Source: an uncultured Acetatifactor sp.
GTDB taxonomy: Bacteria > Bacillota > Clostridia > Lachnospirales > Lachnospiraceae
Direction of reading: 5' to 3'
NCBI GenBank assembly: GCA_934402315.1
Contig: CAKRTS010000002.1
Coordinates: 1-64,000, forward strand
DNA: 64,000 bases
Below, in pieces: positions 42,394 through 50,802 of the stretch. Numbering within the stretch: position 1 is the stretch's first letter; each line of letters starts with the position of its first letter. A model generated the notes under the pieces. That model worked only from the letters and a program-made list of their open reading frames with translations. It searched no databases and was not told the DNA's origin. The position numbers and the translations under genes are program-made.

Positions 42394-43446
42394 TTACCGA
42401 CGTGCAAATCCGTAATATCTGCGGAGCAGCTTCTCATCCGCATCCCACAAGAGCGCCGCTGTCACTCTGCAATCCTGCCTTGCAAGGAAATCCAGTGCGT
42501 ATTCCAGCTGCTTTCCGGCATGCGCCCCCGCCTTTACAACCAGCAGGACCGCCTCTGCCTCCCGGAGCTTCTCTGCACCCTCGGGACAGAGCAGCGGTGA
42601 CGGAACCGGATACCATTTTCTCTCTTCCGCATCGCCGTCAATGCTTTCTATCTGACTGAGCACCTCTGCCGGATCGCAGGTCTCCTGCACCGGGCAGATT
42701 GCGATCTGCTTCTTTCCCGAAAACAGATAGCGGAGATTCTCTTTCAGCTCTACGCTGTTTACCGTTCCCACGCACTGCAGTCCATATCTCGCCGCTAATG
42801 ACGCAGGAAGCCAGATATTGTCGTCACCCGTCTCCTTTAAAAGCAGAACCACCATCACAAAAAACAGAGACAGTACCGCTGCCAGAATAAAAGCTCTCCC
42901 GACACGAATATCCGGAAGCACCTCCTTCGCCTCCCCGGCATGATCCAGCACGCGGATCGATTTAATCTCGCTGATGCCTTCGGGGAAATCCAGCGTCATT
43001 GTCTCCTCCACAGCCCCTGCAACCGTAGTACTCATATCTGCATTACCGCTCACGACAATCGTCGAGGGCACTCGCCAGTCCGACTCCATATCGCCCTGAA
43101 GACATCCACCCAGCTCCTCAAGGCTGAGTGCCGCCCACTCGGTTCCGGCAAGTCTGTCCTTCACACAACTCAGGAACTCCTCCGTGTGTACATAGGTATT
43201 CCATGTGTAGGTATTAATCATGACAAGATTGGCATCTATATCGTCCACTCCGTAGTCCACACGATAAATGGAAACTGCCCGGTATTGCTTTTCTCCCCGG
43301 AACAGAATATTTTTCGCACAGTAAGCGCCGCCGAGCAGCAACGTTCCCACCAATGTCCACAATATAATTTTCTTCCACTGTCCGAGCATCCGCAGCACGG
43401 TCAGTCTCAAGTCAAAAGGCTCTTTCCCATAATATCCCTGTAACAT
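42394..43446 (-). CDS. Wzz-like chain-length protein (locus B)
   Basis: A 350-residue protein with FDLRLTVLRMLGQWKKII, a first membrane helix (about 28-44), an extracytoplasmic part (45-180) and a second helix (about 184-205). The cytoplasmic tail (KQIAICPVQETCDPAEVLSQIES, then EAVLLVVKAGAHAGKQLEYAL) looks like a tyrosine autokinase remnant without Walker A. It follows the initiating transferase gene by 12 bases. No kinase or phosphatase partner is present. Confidence 0.72.
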   Translation of the reverse strand: MLQGYYGKEPFDLRLTVLRMLGQWKKIILWTLVGTLLLGGAYCAKNILFRGEKQYRAVSIYRVDYGVDDIDANLVMINTYTWNTYVHTEEFLSCVKDRLAGTEWAALSLEELGGCLQGDMESDWRVPSTIVVSGNADMSTTVAGAVEETMTLDFPEGISEIKSIRVLDHAGEAKEVLPDIRVGRAFILAAVLSLFFVMVVLLLKETGDDNIWLPASLAARYGLQCVGTVNSVELKENLRYLFSGKKQIAICPVQETCDPAEVLSQIESIDGDAEERKWYPVPSPLLCPEGAEKLREAEAVLLVVKAGAHAGKQLEYALDFLARQDCRVTAALLWDADEKLLRRYYGFARR

Positions 43447-43458
43447 AAGCCAGCTCCC

Positions 43459-44916
43459 TTACTTCTCATTCCGCTCCCGCTTTGACTGCTCACGCTCCTG
43501 CTTTTCCTTCTTCAATGCCGTGATCTGTTCCGCTTCCACGCCCTCAGTGCTGTCCGGCCAGAACAATACCTTGAGCGTCAGCATCATCAGCTTAATATCA
43601 AGCCAGACAGAATAGTTCTCGATATAAGTTAAATCAAGTTTTAACTTGTCGTATGGCGTGGTATTATATTTCCCATATACCTGTGCGAATCCTGCCAGTC
43701 CGGCTTTCACCTTCATACGGAAGGCAAATTCCGGCATTACTTCAAGGTACTGGGCTATGATTTCCGGTCTCTCCGGTCTCGGCCCGATAAAGGACATATC
43801 GCCCTTCAATATATTGATGAGCTGTGGCAGTTCATCAATCCGGCATTTTCTGATAAACTTTCCGATAGGGGTAATCCGGCTGTCATTTTTCTGTGCCAGC
43901 CTCGCCACACCATCCTTCTCCGCATCCGTTCTCATGCTCCGGAATTTCATAATATAAAACTGCTTCTGGTTCACGGTACACCTCACCTGCTTATAAAGCA
44001 CAGGCCCCCGGTCATACAGCTTGATAATGATCGCTGTAATCAGCATGATCGGCGACGCAATCACCAGCAGAAGCAGCGAACAGATAATGTCTATCATCCG
44101 CTTTACGAAGCGCTGTTCCATCGTCAGACTGTATTCCCTGACAAGCAGCATGGGGCTGTCGAAGACATGCAGTTCTTCCGCGCCCGCAAGAATAACGTCC
44201 GTAATTTTAGGCATCAGGTAGACCCTGATGGAATGTCCGTAACAGAATTTCAGCAAAGGTCCTCTGTCCTCCACCGAAATATCCCCGAGCACGACTGCAT
44301 TGCACTCATTGCTCTCATACGCCTGCATGATTTCCCTGCAAAGCTCCTGCGTGCCCTTCCCGACATGGATCTTCCTGGTAATGACGTACTTGTCCTTTCT
44401 GCTTCCAAACTTATTGCACAGCTCCTCCGTCGGTCTGTCCCCGTGAATCAGCAGAAGCTTTCTCGGCGGGAAAATATGCTGGTATATTCTGTTTGCAATG
44501 TTGATATACACAAAGACAAGCGCAATCTGTTCGAGCATCATCAGCGCAAAAATGTCCACCACAAAAAGCTGTCTCGCCATGATGGACAGCTGGATGTAAA
44601 TAATTATGTTTGCAAGCAGTGTCGAAAAAACCTGCGAAAAGACAATCTCGGCATTTTTCTGGTAACCCAGACGGACTCCTCCATAGGTAGCAGACAAAAA
44701 CAGCAGAACCACCGCATACAATGCAATCTCCGCCAGGGTTGCCCTTGACCAGAGGTTACGCAGATCTTCTACAAGGCACAGACGGAAGTAATTCCACCAA
44801 TGATACCAGAACACCGCCACCTCCAGCCCGAGACATATTCCCACCAGTCCGAGGTTAATCAGACGCTTAAAGGTTTCCAGCTTTTTTATTTTCTTTTCAT
44901 TGGTAATCGTTCTCAA
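43459..44916 (-). CDS. Polyprenyl-phosphate sugar phosphotransferase (WbaP/EpsE-like), locus B initiator
   Basis: A 485-residue enzyme that starts repeat units by moving a sugar-1-phosphate to undecaprenyl phosphate. It has four N-terminal membrane helices, a Rossmann-like middle domain (KLLLIHGDRP, VVLGDI) and the catalytic domain with KRMIDIICSLLLL, RGPVLYKQVRC, MKFRSMRTDAEKDG, the catalytic Asp-Glu in RIDELPQLIN, and FIGPRPERPE. The start is taken as the TTG at 44916, eight bases after GGAGG; the frame is open further upstream without a better site. It is the counterpart of the first domain of the locus A fusion. Confidence 0.9.
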   Translation of the reverse strand: MRTITNEKKIKKLETFKRLINLGLVGICLGLEVAVFWYHWWNYFRLCLVEDLRNLWSRATLAEIALYAVVLLFLSATYGGVRLGYQKNAEIVFSQVFSTLLANIIIYIQLSIMARQLFVVDIFALMMLEQIALVFVYINIANRIYQHIFPPRKLLLIHGDRPTEELCNKFGSRKDKYVITRKIHVGKGTQELCREIMQAYESNECNAVVLGDISVEDRGPLLKFCYGHSIRVYLMPKITDVILAGAEELHVFDSPMLLVREYSLTMEQRFVKRMIDIICSLLLLVIASPIMLITAIIIKLYDRGPVLYKQVRCTVNQKQFYIMKFRSMRTDAEKDGVARLAQKNDSRITPIGKFIRKCRIDELPQLINILKGDMSFIGPRPERPEIIAQYLEVMPEFAFRMKVKAGLAGFAQVYGKYNTTPYDKLKLDLTYIENYSVWLDIKLMMLTLKVLFWPDSTEGVEAEQITALKKEKQEREQSKRERNEK

Positions 44917-44984
44917 AACATGAATCCTCCGATTCTCGACATGACATACTGCAAGTGTATCACAATTTTCTATCCGCGTACAGA

Positions 44985-45764
44985 CTATACCCTTCTCTTC
45001 ACGGCGCGCAATGCCCAGAAGCAAAAGTGCCACACACTCGCCGGGATGCTCATGCCCTCCGCCCTTCTATAGAGGTTCCATATCCTCCTTATCGCCTCAA
45101 GCTTATTGGAGGACAGGGATTTGCCCGGACGGCGGTATCTGACCAGATTCTCGTCCAGTCCGTATGCCGTATACCCGTTTCTCAGAATTCTCCACCAAAG
45201 CGCCGTATCCTCGCTCTTCATGACCGGCATCTCAAGCATTTCCTTCGGTATTTTCTCCGTGTCAAACATGACTGTCGTGGTAAATATGGTAGTATTGCCA
45301 AGTGCCTGCCGGTAATTCAGCGTCTCCGGCACACGGACGACCTTTCCCGTGCCAACGCCGCATTCATCCGCAAATTCATATCCGGTAAAGCAGAACGCCG
45401 CTTCGTTTTTCTCCATAAATAACAACTGGTGTTGTAATTTTTCCGGCTCCCAGAGATCATCCGCATCCAGATACGCAATGTATCTGCCCTTCGCTTCCTC
45501 CAGCCCACGGTTGCGCGCCCTTGCCGCTCCCCTATTTTCAGGCTGTCGGATCAGTCGGATCCGCTGCTCCTCTTTTTCCCTGACATATTCCTCAATGACT
45601 GCTGCCGTACCATCCGTGCTTACATCCTCTATCAACAGCAGCTCCCATGAAGGATAGGTCTGCGCCATCACGCTGTCCATTGTCTCTCTGATAAATTTCC
45701 GGGCATTATACACCGGGACAATTATACTGACAAGTTCGTTCAAATCGTTTCCCTCCGACTTCAC
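44985..45764 (-). CDS. Glycosyltransferase, GT2 family
   Basis: A 259-residue GT-A enzyme: SIIVPVYNARKFIRETMDSV, IEDVSTDGTA, RNRGLEEAKGRYIAYLDADDLW, and a C-terminal part like teichoic-acid-type GT2 transferases. The start could be the GTG at 45764 or a TTG seven codons inside, which has a better GGAGG. Probably adds an early sugar of the locus B repeat unit. Confidence 0.87.
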   Translation of the reverse strand: MKSEGNDLNELVSIIVPVYNARKFIRETMDSVMAQTYPSWELLLIEDVSTDGTAAVIEEYVREKEEQRIRLIRQPENRGAARARNRGLEEAKGRYIAYLDADDLWEPEKLQHQLLFMEKNEAAFCFTGYEFADECGVGTGKVVRVPETLNYRQALGNTTIFTTTVMFDTEKIPKEMLEMPVMKSEDTALWWRILRNGYTAYGLDENLVRYRRPGKSLSSNKLEAIRRIWNLYRRAEGMSIPASVWHFCFWALRAVKRRV

Positions 45765-45767
45765 GGT

Positions 45768-46592
45768 CTACTCCGCTCCCGTAACCGCAAGGAGATAGTA
45801 CTCTCCGACCTTCTCCGCCTCAGTCCTGAATAATCTCTCGAGATAGCCGATCGTTTCTTCCGTTTTATCCTCCGGTATCAGCACGCAGTTTACTCCTACC
45901 CGCAATGCCGCCTCCGCGCAGAATACATCTGCTTCCGTCATCTCCTCCGGTTCTGCTTCCATCCACTCATACAGCCTGTTGATGTCATCCGTGTACACAT
46001 CATACGCGTAGGCATTCAATGCCTTATCCCACATATTCCTTCCATAGACCAGCTCGATGGATGCATCTGCCTGCCTTGCATAGCTCATGATCTCCTTCGG
46101 CGCCCATAGAACGATATGCTCCTCCGGCATGCGTTCCTTCGTCACAGCCAGTACCTGCGCTGCCTCCTGACGCTCTTTCTTCTCACCCGTGCCGTTCCAT
46201 GTCTTCACACCCATGTCGCTGCAGAATAAAAGCCCGGTCAGAACCAGAACGAAAACTACCGTCTCCGTTTTCCTGTCTTCCTTGGCTATTCCATGCAGGA
46301 ACTCCGCCAGAAACATTGTAAGTGCCATGGCGATCATGGCAGTCAGAGGCACTATGCTCCATATCCATTCATAATCATAGAAGCCCGTCTGATACAGCAT
46401 CACCGCCCCGGCAGTCAGAGGCATTATGCACACCACGGTCACCACCGACGTATATATCAGGAATGTTTTCTGCGGTACTCTCTTAGAGTATACCCACAAA
46501 AGCACAAGCGAAATCAGAAGGGCGGCCGACAACTTTCCCGCGGAATTAAAATTTATCCAGCCACGCCACGCATTTCCCAGAAGTTCAGTCAT
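45768..46592 (-). CDS. Unknown membrane protein of locus B
   Basis: A 274-residue protein with four hydrophobic segments in the first half (about residues 19-36, 45-63, 74-95, 110-130) and a soluble C-terminal half (VLAVTKERMPEEHIVLWAPKEIMSYARQ). The ATG at 46592 follows GGGAGG. It resembles the C-terminal half of large membrane proteins of the mannosyltransferase style and begins where the upstream DUF6077-like protein ends (eight-base overlap). The two may be halves of what is one protein in other genomes, or a split gene. Function unknown. Confidence 0.6.
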   Translation of the reverse strand: MTELLGNAWRGWINFNSAGKLSAALLISLVLLWVYSKRVPQKTFLIYTSVVTVVCIMPLTAGAVMLYQTGFYDYEWIWSIVPLTAMIAMALTMFLAEFLHGIAKEDRKTETVVFVLVLTGLLFCSDMGVKTWNGTGEKKERQEAAQVLAVTKERMPEEHIVLWAPKEIMSYARQADASIELVYGRNMWDKALNAYAYDVYTDDINRLYEWMEAEPEEMTEADVFCAEAALRVGVNCVLIPEDKTEETIGYLERLFRTEAEKVGEYYLLAVTGAE

Positions 46593-47487
46593 TTTCTGCC
46601 TCCCTTCCCGCTCCAAGGCGCCGGTATAGAACATCCGTCAGCGTCACACCGGCAGCGGCTATCAGGCATGCCCCCAATCCATACAGCGTCCAGACGATAC
46701 ATACCTCCGCTGCCAGACATGCCAGCGCCGGAAAATATCTTTTTCTCAGGCACAGCGACAGAGCATACGGGATCAATATCATGTTGCGGAGGGTTACTCC
46801 TCTCCATCCCGAATACAGTATCCCAAAGCCATCCATGCCGTACCGGTAGCTTCCGATCCAGATCAGAACCGCCACGAGCACAAGAAACAGCAGTCTCTTT
46901 TCCCTCTCTTCCGGGAACAGACTCCCTGCAAGACTGCTGTAAGCCGCATAGGCAAACAGTAATGTAAATACGGGAATGATCTGCCACACCAGATATTCCG
47001 GACGAATGCCCGTTATTCTGCTCATTACTCCGTAAAGTGTCGGCAGGCAAAGTACCTTAAGCCGCATCGGGATTCCGCCCTGATATGCCGCTCCTGTCAT
47101 GGGATTCACACTGTAAACCGCATCCGTCTCCAAAAAACTCCCTACCGTCTCTACCGTCATATCTCCCTGCAGATACACCCATGTCCCCGTCGCAACAAAC
47201 AGTATCTGGGACAATGCAAGCGCGCCAAACAGCAGAAGGAGGATCTTTTCCTTCCGCGAGAACTTTGCCCTGTCACTTTTCCCCGCCGCTCCTTCTCTTT
47301 TTCTGCACCAGAAAAAATAGCCACAGAGCAGCGCCAGAAATGTCACAGCCGCAGCGATAAATACCGGAACGCACCGGGAAAATGACCGGTGCAGCAGAAC
47401 AGCGTACAAATGCGCTCCCTCTGCCGCCCCAATCACGGCAATCAATAGAAATATCACAAAATCTGTAAGAGAAAACTTTCTTCCCAT
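46585..47487 (-). CDS. DUF6077-like membrane protein of locus B
   Basis: A 300-residue protein with about seven to eight membrane segments and a long loop containing YSVNPMTGAAYQGG and MRLKVLCLPTLYGVMSRITG. This resembles the DUF6077 proteins found in Clostridia polysaccharide loci, whose function is not known; the topology is like that of membrane glycosyltransferases of the GT-C type. It is the first gene of locus B. It stops right where the next membrane protein begins. Confidence 0.6.
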   Translation of the reverse strand: MGRKFSLTDFVIFLLIAVIGAAEGAHLYAVLLHRSFSRCVPVFIAAAVTFLALLCGYFFWCRKREGAAGKSDRAKFSRKEKILLLLFGALALSQILFVATGTWVYLQGDMTVETVGSFLETDAVYSVNPMTGAAYQGGIPMRLKVLCLPTLYGVMSRITGIRPEYLVWQIIPVFTLLFAYAAYSSLAGSLFPEEREKRLLFLVLVAVLIWIGSYRYGMDGFGILYSGWRGVTLRNMILIPYALSLCLRKRYFPALACLAAEVCIVWTLYGLGACLIAAAGVTLTDVLYRRLGAGREAEND

Positions 47488-47541
47488 GCTTCACCTCATA
47501 AAATTACATGAGTCTATTTTAACACACATAGGATGCCCACA

Positions 47542-47580
47542 CAAGCAAAAGCAGCCGGCCGCATTATGCAGCCGACTGCT
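47542..47580 (-). terminator. Terminator after the Spo0A-domain gene
   Basis: On the minus strand AGCAGTCGGCTGC and GCGGCCGGCTGCT (47550-47580) form a 13-pair stem with two wobble pairs and a 5-base loop, followed by TTTTGCTTG. It lies 33 bases after the stop of the Spo0A-domain gene and separates it from locus B. Confidence 0.75.
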
Positions 47581-47612
47581 TCTATGTTCTCGTGAAAGAG
47601 TCTGGGTTTAAG

Positions 47613-47990
47613 TTACATTGCCTTAATATCCAGACGGATCATATCGGCAATACGGGCAATGTACTCGCTGTTTGTCGGCCTGGTTCTTCCCTCTTGCGCG
47701 GAATAGCCGAACATTCTCTCGAAGGTCTCTGTATTACCTCTCTCCCAGGACACCTCAATCGCGTTCCTTATCGCTCTCTCTACCTTTTGATTCGTTGTCT
47801 TAAATCTCTTTGCCACCGTCGGATACAGAAGCTTGGTCACACTGCTCACGACCTCCATATCCCTTCCCGACAGCAAAATTGCATCTCTCAGATAATGATA
47901 CCCCTTGAGATGCGCCGGTACCCCGATATCCAACATAATATCTGTTATGTATCTTTCCAATTCACAATCCTTTACAGCATCAAGCTCCAC
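47613..47990 (-). CDS. Standalone Spo0A DNA-binding domain protein
   Basis: The 125-residue protein is the effector domain of Spo0A: IGVPAHLKGYHYLRDAI, KLLYPTVAKRFKTTNQKVERAIRNAIE (the recognition helix region), WERGN and PTNSEYIARIAD match the Bacillus domain closely. The phosphoreceiver domain that normally precedes it is absent: the GTG start is seven bases after AAGGAAGGGG, and the upstream 110 bases cannot encode it. In full-length Spo0A phosphorylation frees this domain, so the lone domain may bind 0A boxes without phosphorylation or compete with Spo0A. The location between a surface polysaccharide locus and a bactoprenol transferase gene suggests control of envelope genes. Confidence 0.88.
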   Translation of the reverse strand: MELDAVKDCELERYITDIMLDIGVPAHLKGYHYLRDAILLSGRDMEVVSSVTKLLYPTVAKRFKTTNQKVERAIRNAIEVSWERGNTETFERMFGYSAQEGRTRPTNSEYIARIADMIRLDIKAM

Positions 47991-48045
47991 TTGAATTCCC
48001 CTTCCTTATGTCGATTCATACTCTTTCTCTTCGATGAACAGTTAT

Positions 48046-48074
48046 ATATTATCATATATAGTCGAGATTGTGAA
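48046..48074 (-). promoter_or_regulatory. Possible promoter of the Spo0A-domain gene
   Basis: TTCACA (48069-48074), 17 bases, TAATAT (48046-48051) on the minus strand, 56 bases before the GTG start. The AT-rich spacer offers other -10 choices. Confidence 0.4.
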
Positions 48075-48107
48075 TACTTTTGCCCGCTAAGAAAGTGTTA
48101 AGAAATT

Positions 48108-49037
48108 TTATAGCTCCTCCTTCACCAGATAAATTGGGCGTCTCTTGACCTCCATATAGGTCTTGGCAAGGTACTGTCCGAGAATTCCGGTACAGAAAAA
48201 CTGCACTCCGCTTAAAAAAAGCATAATACACACCAGCGACGGCCAGCCTGAAACCGGATCTCCGAACACGAGCTTCCGCACAATAATAAAAACGATCATG
48301 ACAAAAGCCAGAAAGCAGAACAGGACGCCGGCCACGGAGGCAATCATCAGCGGAACCGTCGAAAAGGCTGTGATCCCGTCGAGCGAATAGACAAAGAGCT
48401 TCCAGAAATTCCACTTCGTCTCACCCTTGGTTCGCTCCACATTTTCGTATTCCAGCCACTTCGTCCGGAATCCGACCCATCCAAAGATACCCTTGGTAAA
48501 GCGGTTGTATTCCTTCATGGAGAGAATGGCATTTACCATCTGTCTGGTCATCAGGCGGTAATCCCTTGCTCCATCCATAATCTCCGTCTTAGAGATTTTC
48601 TTCATCAGCCGGTAAAACATTCTGGCGAAAAAGCTTCTTACCGGCGGCTCACCCTTGCGGCTGACACGTCTGGTCGCAACAGAATCGTATCCCGCCTCGA
48701 TTCCCTCCAGCATCTGGGGCAGAAGAGACGGCGGATCCTGAAGATCCACATCCATAATCACGACATAATCGCCCTTTGAATGTTCCATGCCCGCAAACAT
48801 TGCGGCTTCCTTTCCAAAATTTCTGGAGAATGACACAAGGTGCACCCGCTCGTCCCTGTCGCGGAGCTTTCTGACCTCCTCAACGGTTCTGTCCGCAGAA
48901 CCATCGTCGATATAAAGAAGCTCAAGTTCAATTTCCTTCTGCGCAAAGTAAGGATCATTCTTTGTCAATTCTTCATAAAAAAGCCCTACGCTCTCCTCCT
49001 CATTATAGCAGGGAACGATAACGCTTAACAGCTTCAT
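48108..49037 (-). CDS. GtrB/DPM1-like bactoprenol glycosyltransferase
   Basis: A 309-residue GT2 enzyme with SVIVPCYNEEESVGLFYEEL, LLYIDDGSADRT, VVIMDVDLQDPP, GARDYRLMTRQM and YNRFTKGIFGWVGF, followed by two C-terminal membrane helices (about 230-255 and 265-290). This is the architecture of GtrB-type enzymes, which make undecaprenyl-phosphate-linked single sugars used to decorate glycans outside the cell. It is separately transcribed and divergent from the YerB-like gene. Confidence 0.9.
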   Translation of the reverse strand: MKLLSVIVPCYNEEESVGLFYEELTKNDPYFAQKEIELELLYIDDGSADRTVEEVRKLRDRDERVHLVSFSRNFGKEAAMFAGMEHSKGDYVVIMDVDLQDPPSLLPQMLEGIEAGYDSVATRRVSRKGEPPVRSFFARMFYRLMKKISKTEIMDGARDYRLMTRQMVNAILSMKEYNRFTKGIFGWVGFRTKWLEYENVERTKGETKWNFWKLFVYSLDGITAFSTVPLMIASVAGVLFCFLAFVMIVFIIVRKLVFGDPVSGWPSLVCIMLFLSGVQFFCTGILGQYLAKTYMEVKRRPIYLVKEEL

Positions 49038-49229
49038 GTCACATCCATCGCTTTCCGCCTCTCGGCATTTGTGAATATAAATAGTATACTATTTCAGTCT
49101 GCAATAGGCAAGCCAAAAGCATCCGTTGCAGCGTCATCATTATTAAATATTCTTAACTTTTGGATTGCCGCGAGACGCTGTGTGCTTTTTGTGGTAAGAT
49201 AGATCTGTTCAAAGGAGAATGATTTACTT

Positions 49230-50372
49230 ATGAGGAAACTAAAACTGGGGTCTGTTCTGGCACTGTGCATGTTGTTGTGCGCCTGCAGTCCGAATGTGCC
49301 CGCTTCCGGCAATGTTATTTCAGATAATGCAATAAATACACCTGCATCGGCTTCCGGCCACACCGGATCTGCGATGCCTTCAGACGATTTTACAGAGGAG
49401 GATACGGCCCCCCTCCATGATGGCATGGTGCGCAGCAGACTCACAAATGAATGGATCGAAGAAGCCGCCGCTGACCTCAGGCCCATCGCCGTAATGATCC
49501 CAAACGAGAGCAACGCCCTGCCCCATTACAACCTTTCCAATGCCCCCATTCTATATGAGGCCAATGTAGAGGGACGCATGACCCGCCTGCTTGCCATTTT
49601 CGAGGATTGGAAGGATCTGGACAGGATCGGCAACATCCGGAGCCTGCGTTCCTATTTCGCCTACTGGGCGTTTGAATGGGACGCCTTTATTGTGCATTCC
49701 GGCCAGCCCTTTTTCGTAAATGAACTGCTGGCGATGCCGGATACGGAGACAATCAACGAAAACAGTTCTACCGACACCGGCGCATTCTTCCGCGATCCCT
49801 CCCGCCAGAGACCGCACAATCTGTATGCAACAGGACAGGGAATTCTGAATGCCGTGAACGAAAAGGGATATTCCCTGACCTACCGGGGGCTCTGCGACGA
49901 ACAGCATTTTCAGTTTGCCGACAGCACAGCGCCGAACACCCTCGAGCAGTATGCCGCGGATGCCGTTCCCGCCACCTACATCGATATGTCCGGCTGCTAC
50001 CCTGTCACGAGGTGCTATTTTGATTACAACCCGCAGGATGGACTCTACTACCGCTCGCAGCATCTTTCCGGCGGCATTGACGGTCCGCATATCGATGCGG
50101 CAACCGGTGAACAGTTAGCCTTTAAGAACATTCTCGTGCAGAATGTCCACGGTGAAGACATTGGTGACGGTTATCTCTCTGTTGACTGCCTCGACACAGC
50201 CCAGGATGGATGGTTTTTTACCGAGGGCAGGGGAATTCATGTGACATGGAAAAAATTAAGTGATTATGGCGCGACAAGATTCTATGATGACGCAGGAATT
50301 GAAATTTCACTCAACACCGGCAAGACAATGATCTGCATCATTCAGTCCGGCGACAATTTTACTTTCCGCTAA
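49230..50372 (+). CDS. YerB-like lipoprotein (DUF3048)
   Basis: A 380-residue lipoprotein: basic start, hydrophobic GSVLALCML and the lipobox LLCAC. The mature part has the DUF3048 blocks RPIAVMIPNESNALPHYNLSNAP, YEANVEGRMTRLLAIF, RIGNIRSLRSYFAYWA and a C-terminal stretch with TWKKLSDYGATRFYDDAG. The biochemical function of YerB-type proteins is not known. AAAGGAG lies 12 bases before the ATG. It is the only plus-strand gene in the right half of the window, single, and ends in a strong terminator. Confidence 0.88.
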   Translation: MRKLKLGSVLALCMLLCACSPNVPASGNVISDNAINTPASASGHTGSAMPSDDFTEEDTAPLHDGMVRSRLTNEWIEEAAADLRPIAVMIPNESNALPHYNLSNAPILYEANVEGRMTRLLAIFEDWKDLDRIGNIRSLRSYFAYWAFEWDAFIVHSGQPFFVNELLAMPDTETINENSSTDTGAFFRDPSRQRPHNLYATGQGILNAVNEKGYSLTYRGLCDEQHFQFADSTAPNTLEQYAADAVPATYIDMSGCYPVTRCYFDYNPQDGLYYRSQHLSGGIDGPHIDAATGEQLAFKNILVQNVHGEDIGDGYLSVDCLDTAQDGWFFTEGRGIHVTWKKLSDYGATRFYDDAGIEISLNTGKTMICIIQSGDNFTFR

Positions 50373-50383
50373 GGCACAAAAAA

Positions 50384-50414
50384 TGGGCATATCGTTTTGA
50401 TATGCCCACCTTTT
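50384..50414. terminator. Bidirectional terminator between yerB-like gene and HPr gene
   Basis: TGGGCATATC and GATATGCCCA form a perfect 10-pair stem with a 5-base loop. It is preceded by an A-run and followed by CCTTTT, so it can serve both converging genes. Confidence 0.85.
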
Positions 50415-50676
50415 ATTCTCCCAATCCGTCTTCCACTGCGCGGACCAGAGTCTCAAGAGCTTCCTTCTCATCCTCTCCCTCGCAGACGAATTCGATTTCA
50501 TCTCCGCATTTCACGCACGCGCCCAACACGCTCAGCACGCTCTTTGCATTTGCCGTATTCTCCCTAAAGGAAAACGTGATCAAGGACTTAAACTGCATTG
50601 CCTCCTTGCACAGAATACCCGCCGGTCTGAGATGCAGACCTGTAGGATTCTTGATCACTACCTTCTGACTTACCAT
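50413..50676 (-). CDS. ptsH: HPr-family phosphocarrier protein
   Basis: An 87-residue HPr with the phosphorylated His in GLHLRPAG near residue 15 and a Ser in KSVLSVLGA at the place regulated by HPr kinase. HPr carries phosphate from Enzyme I to sugar-specific Enzyme II proteins and, when phosphorylated on Ser, takes part in carbon catabolite control. The ATG at 50676 follows GGAGGGAGAGG; the frame upstream (to 50724) has no site and is not HPr-like. The gene stands alone, without ptsI. A Crh-like role is excluded by the His. Confidence 0.85.
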   Translation of the reverse strand: MVSQKVVIKNPTGLHLRPAGILCKEAMQFKSLITFSFRENTANAKSVLSVLGACVKCGDEIEFVCEGEDEKEALETLVRAVEDGLGE

Positions 50677-50802
50677 TTTGCCTCTCCCTCCAATCTCTGC
50701 TGCCGGACAGCTCCCTTCTTCCACTTCATCATATCATGAGCCACCCGGAAGCACAAGTCAATTTTTGCTCTGACACATGTCCGTTCCAATCCGTTTTATT
50801 CT

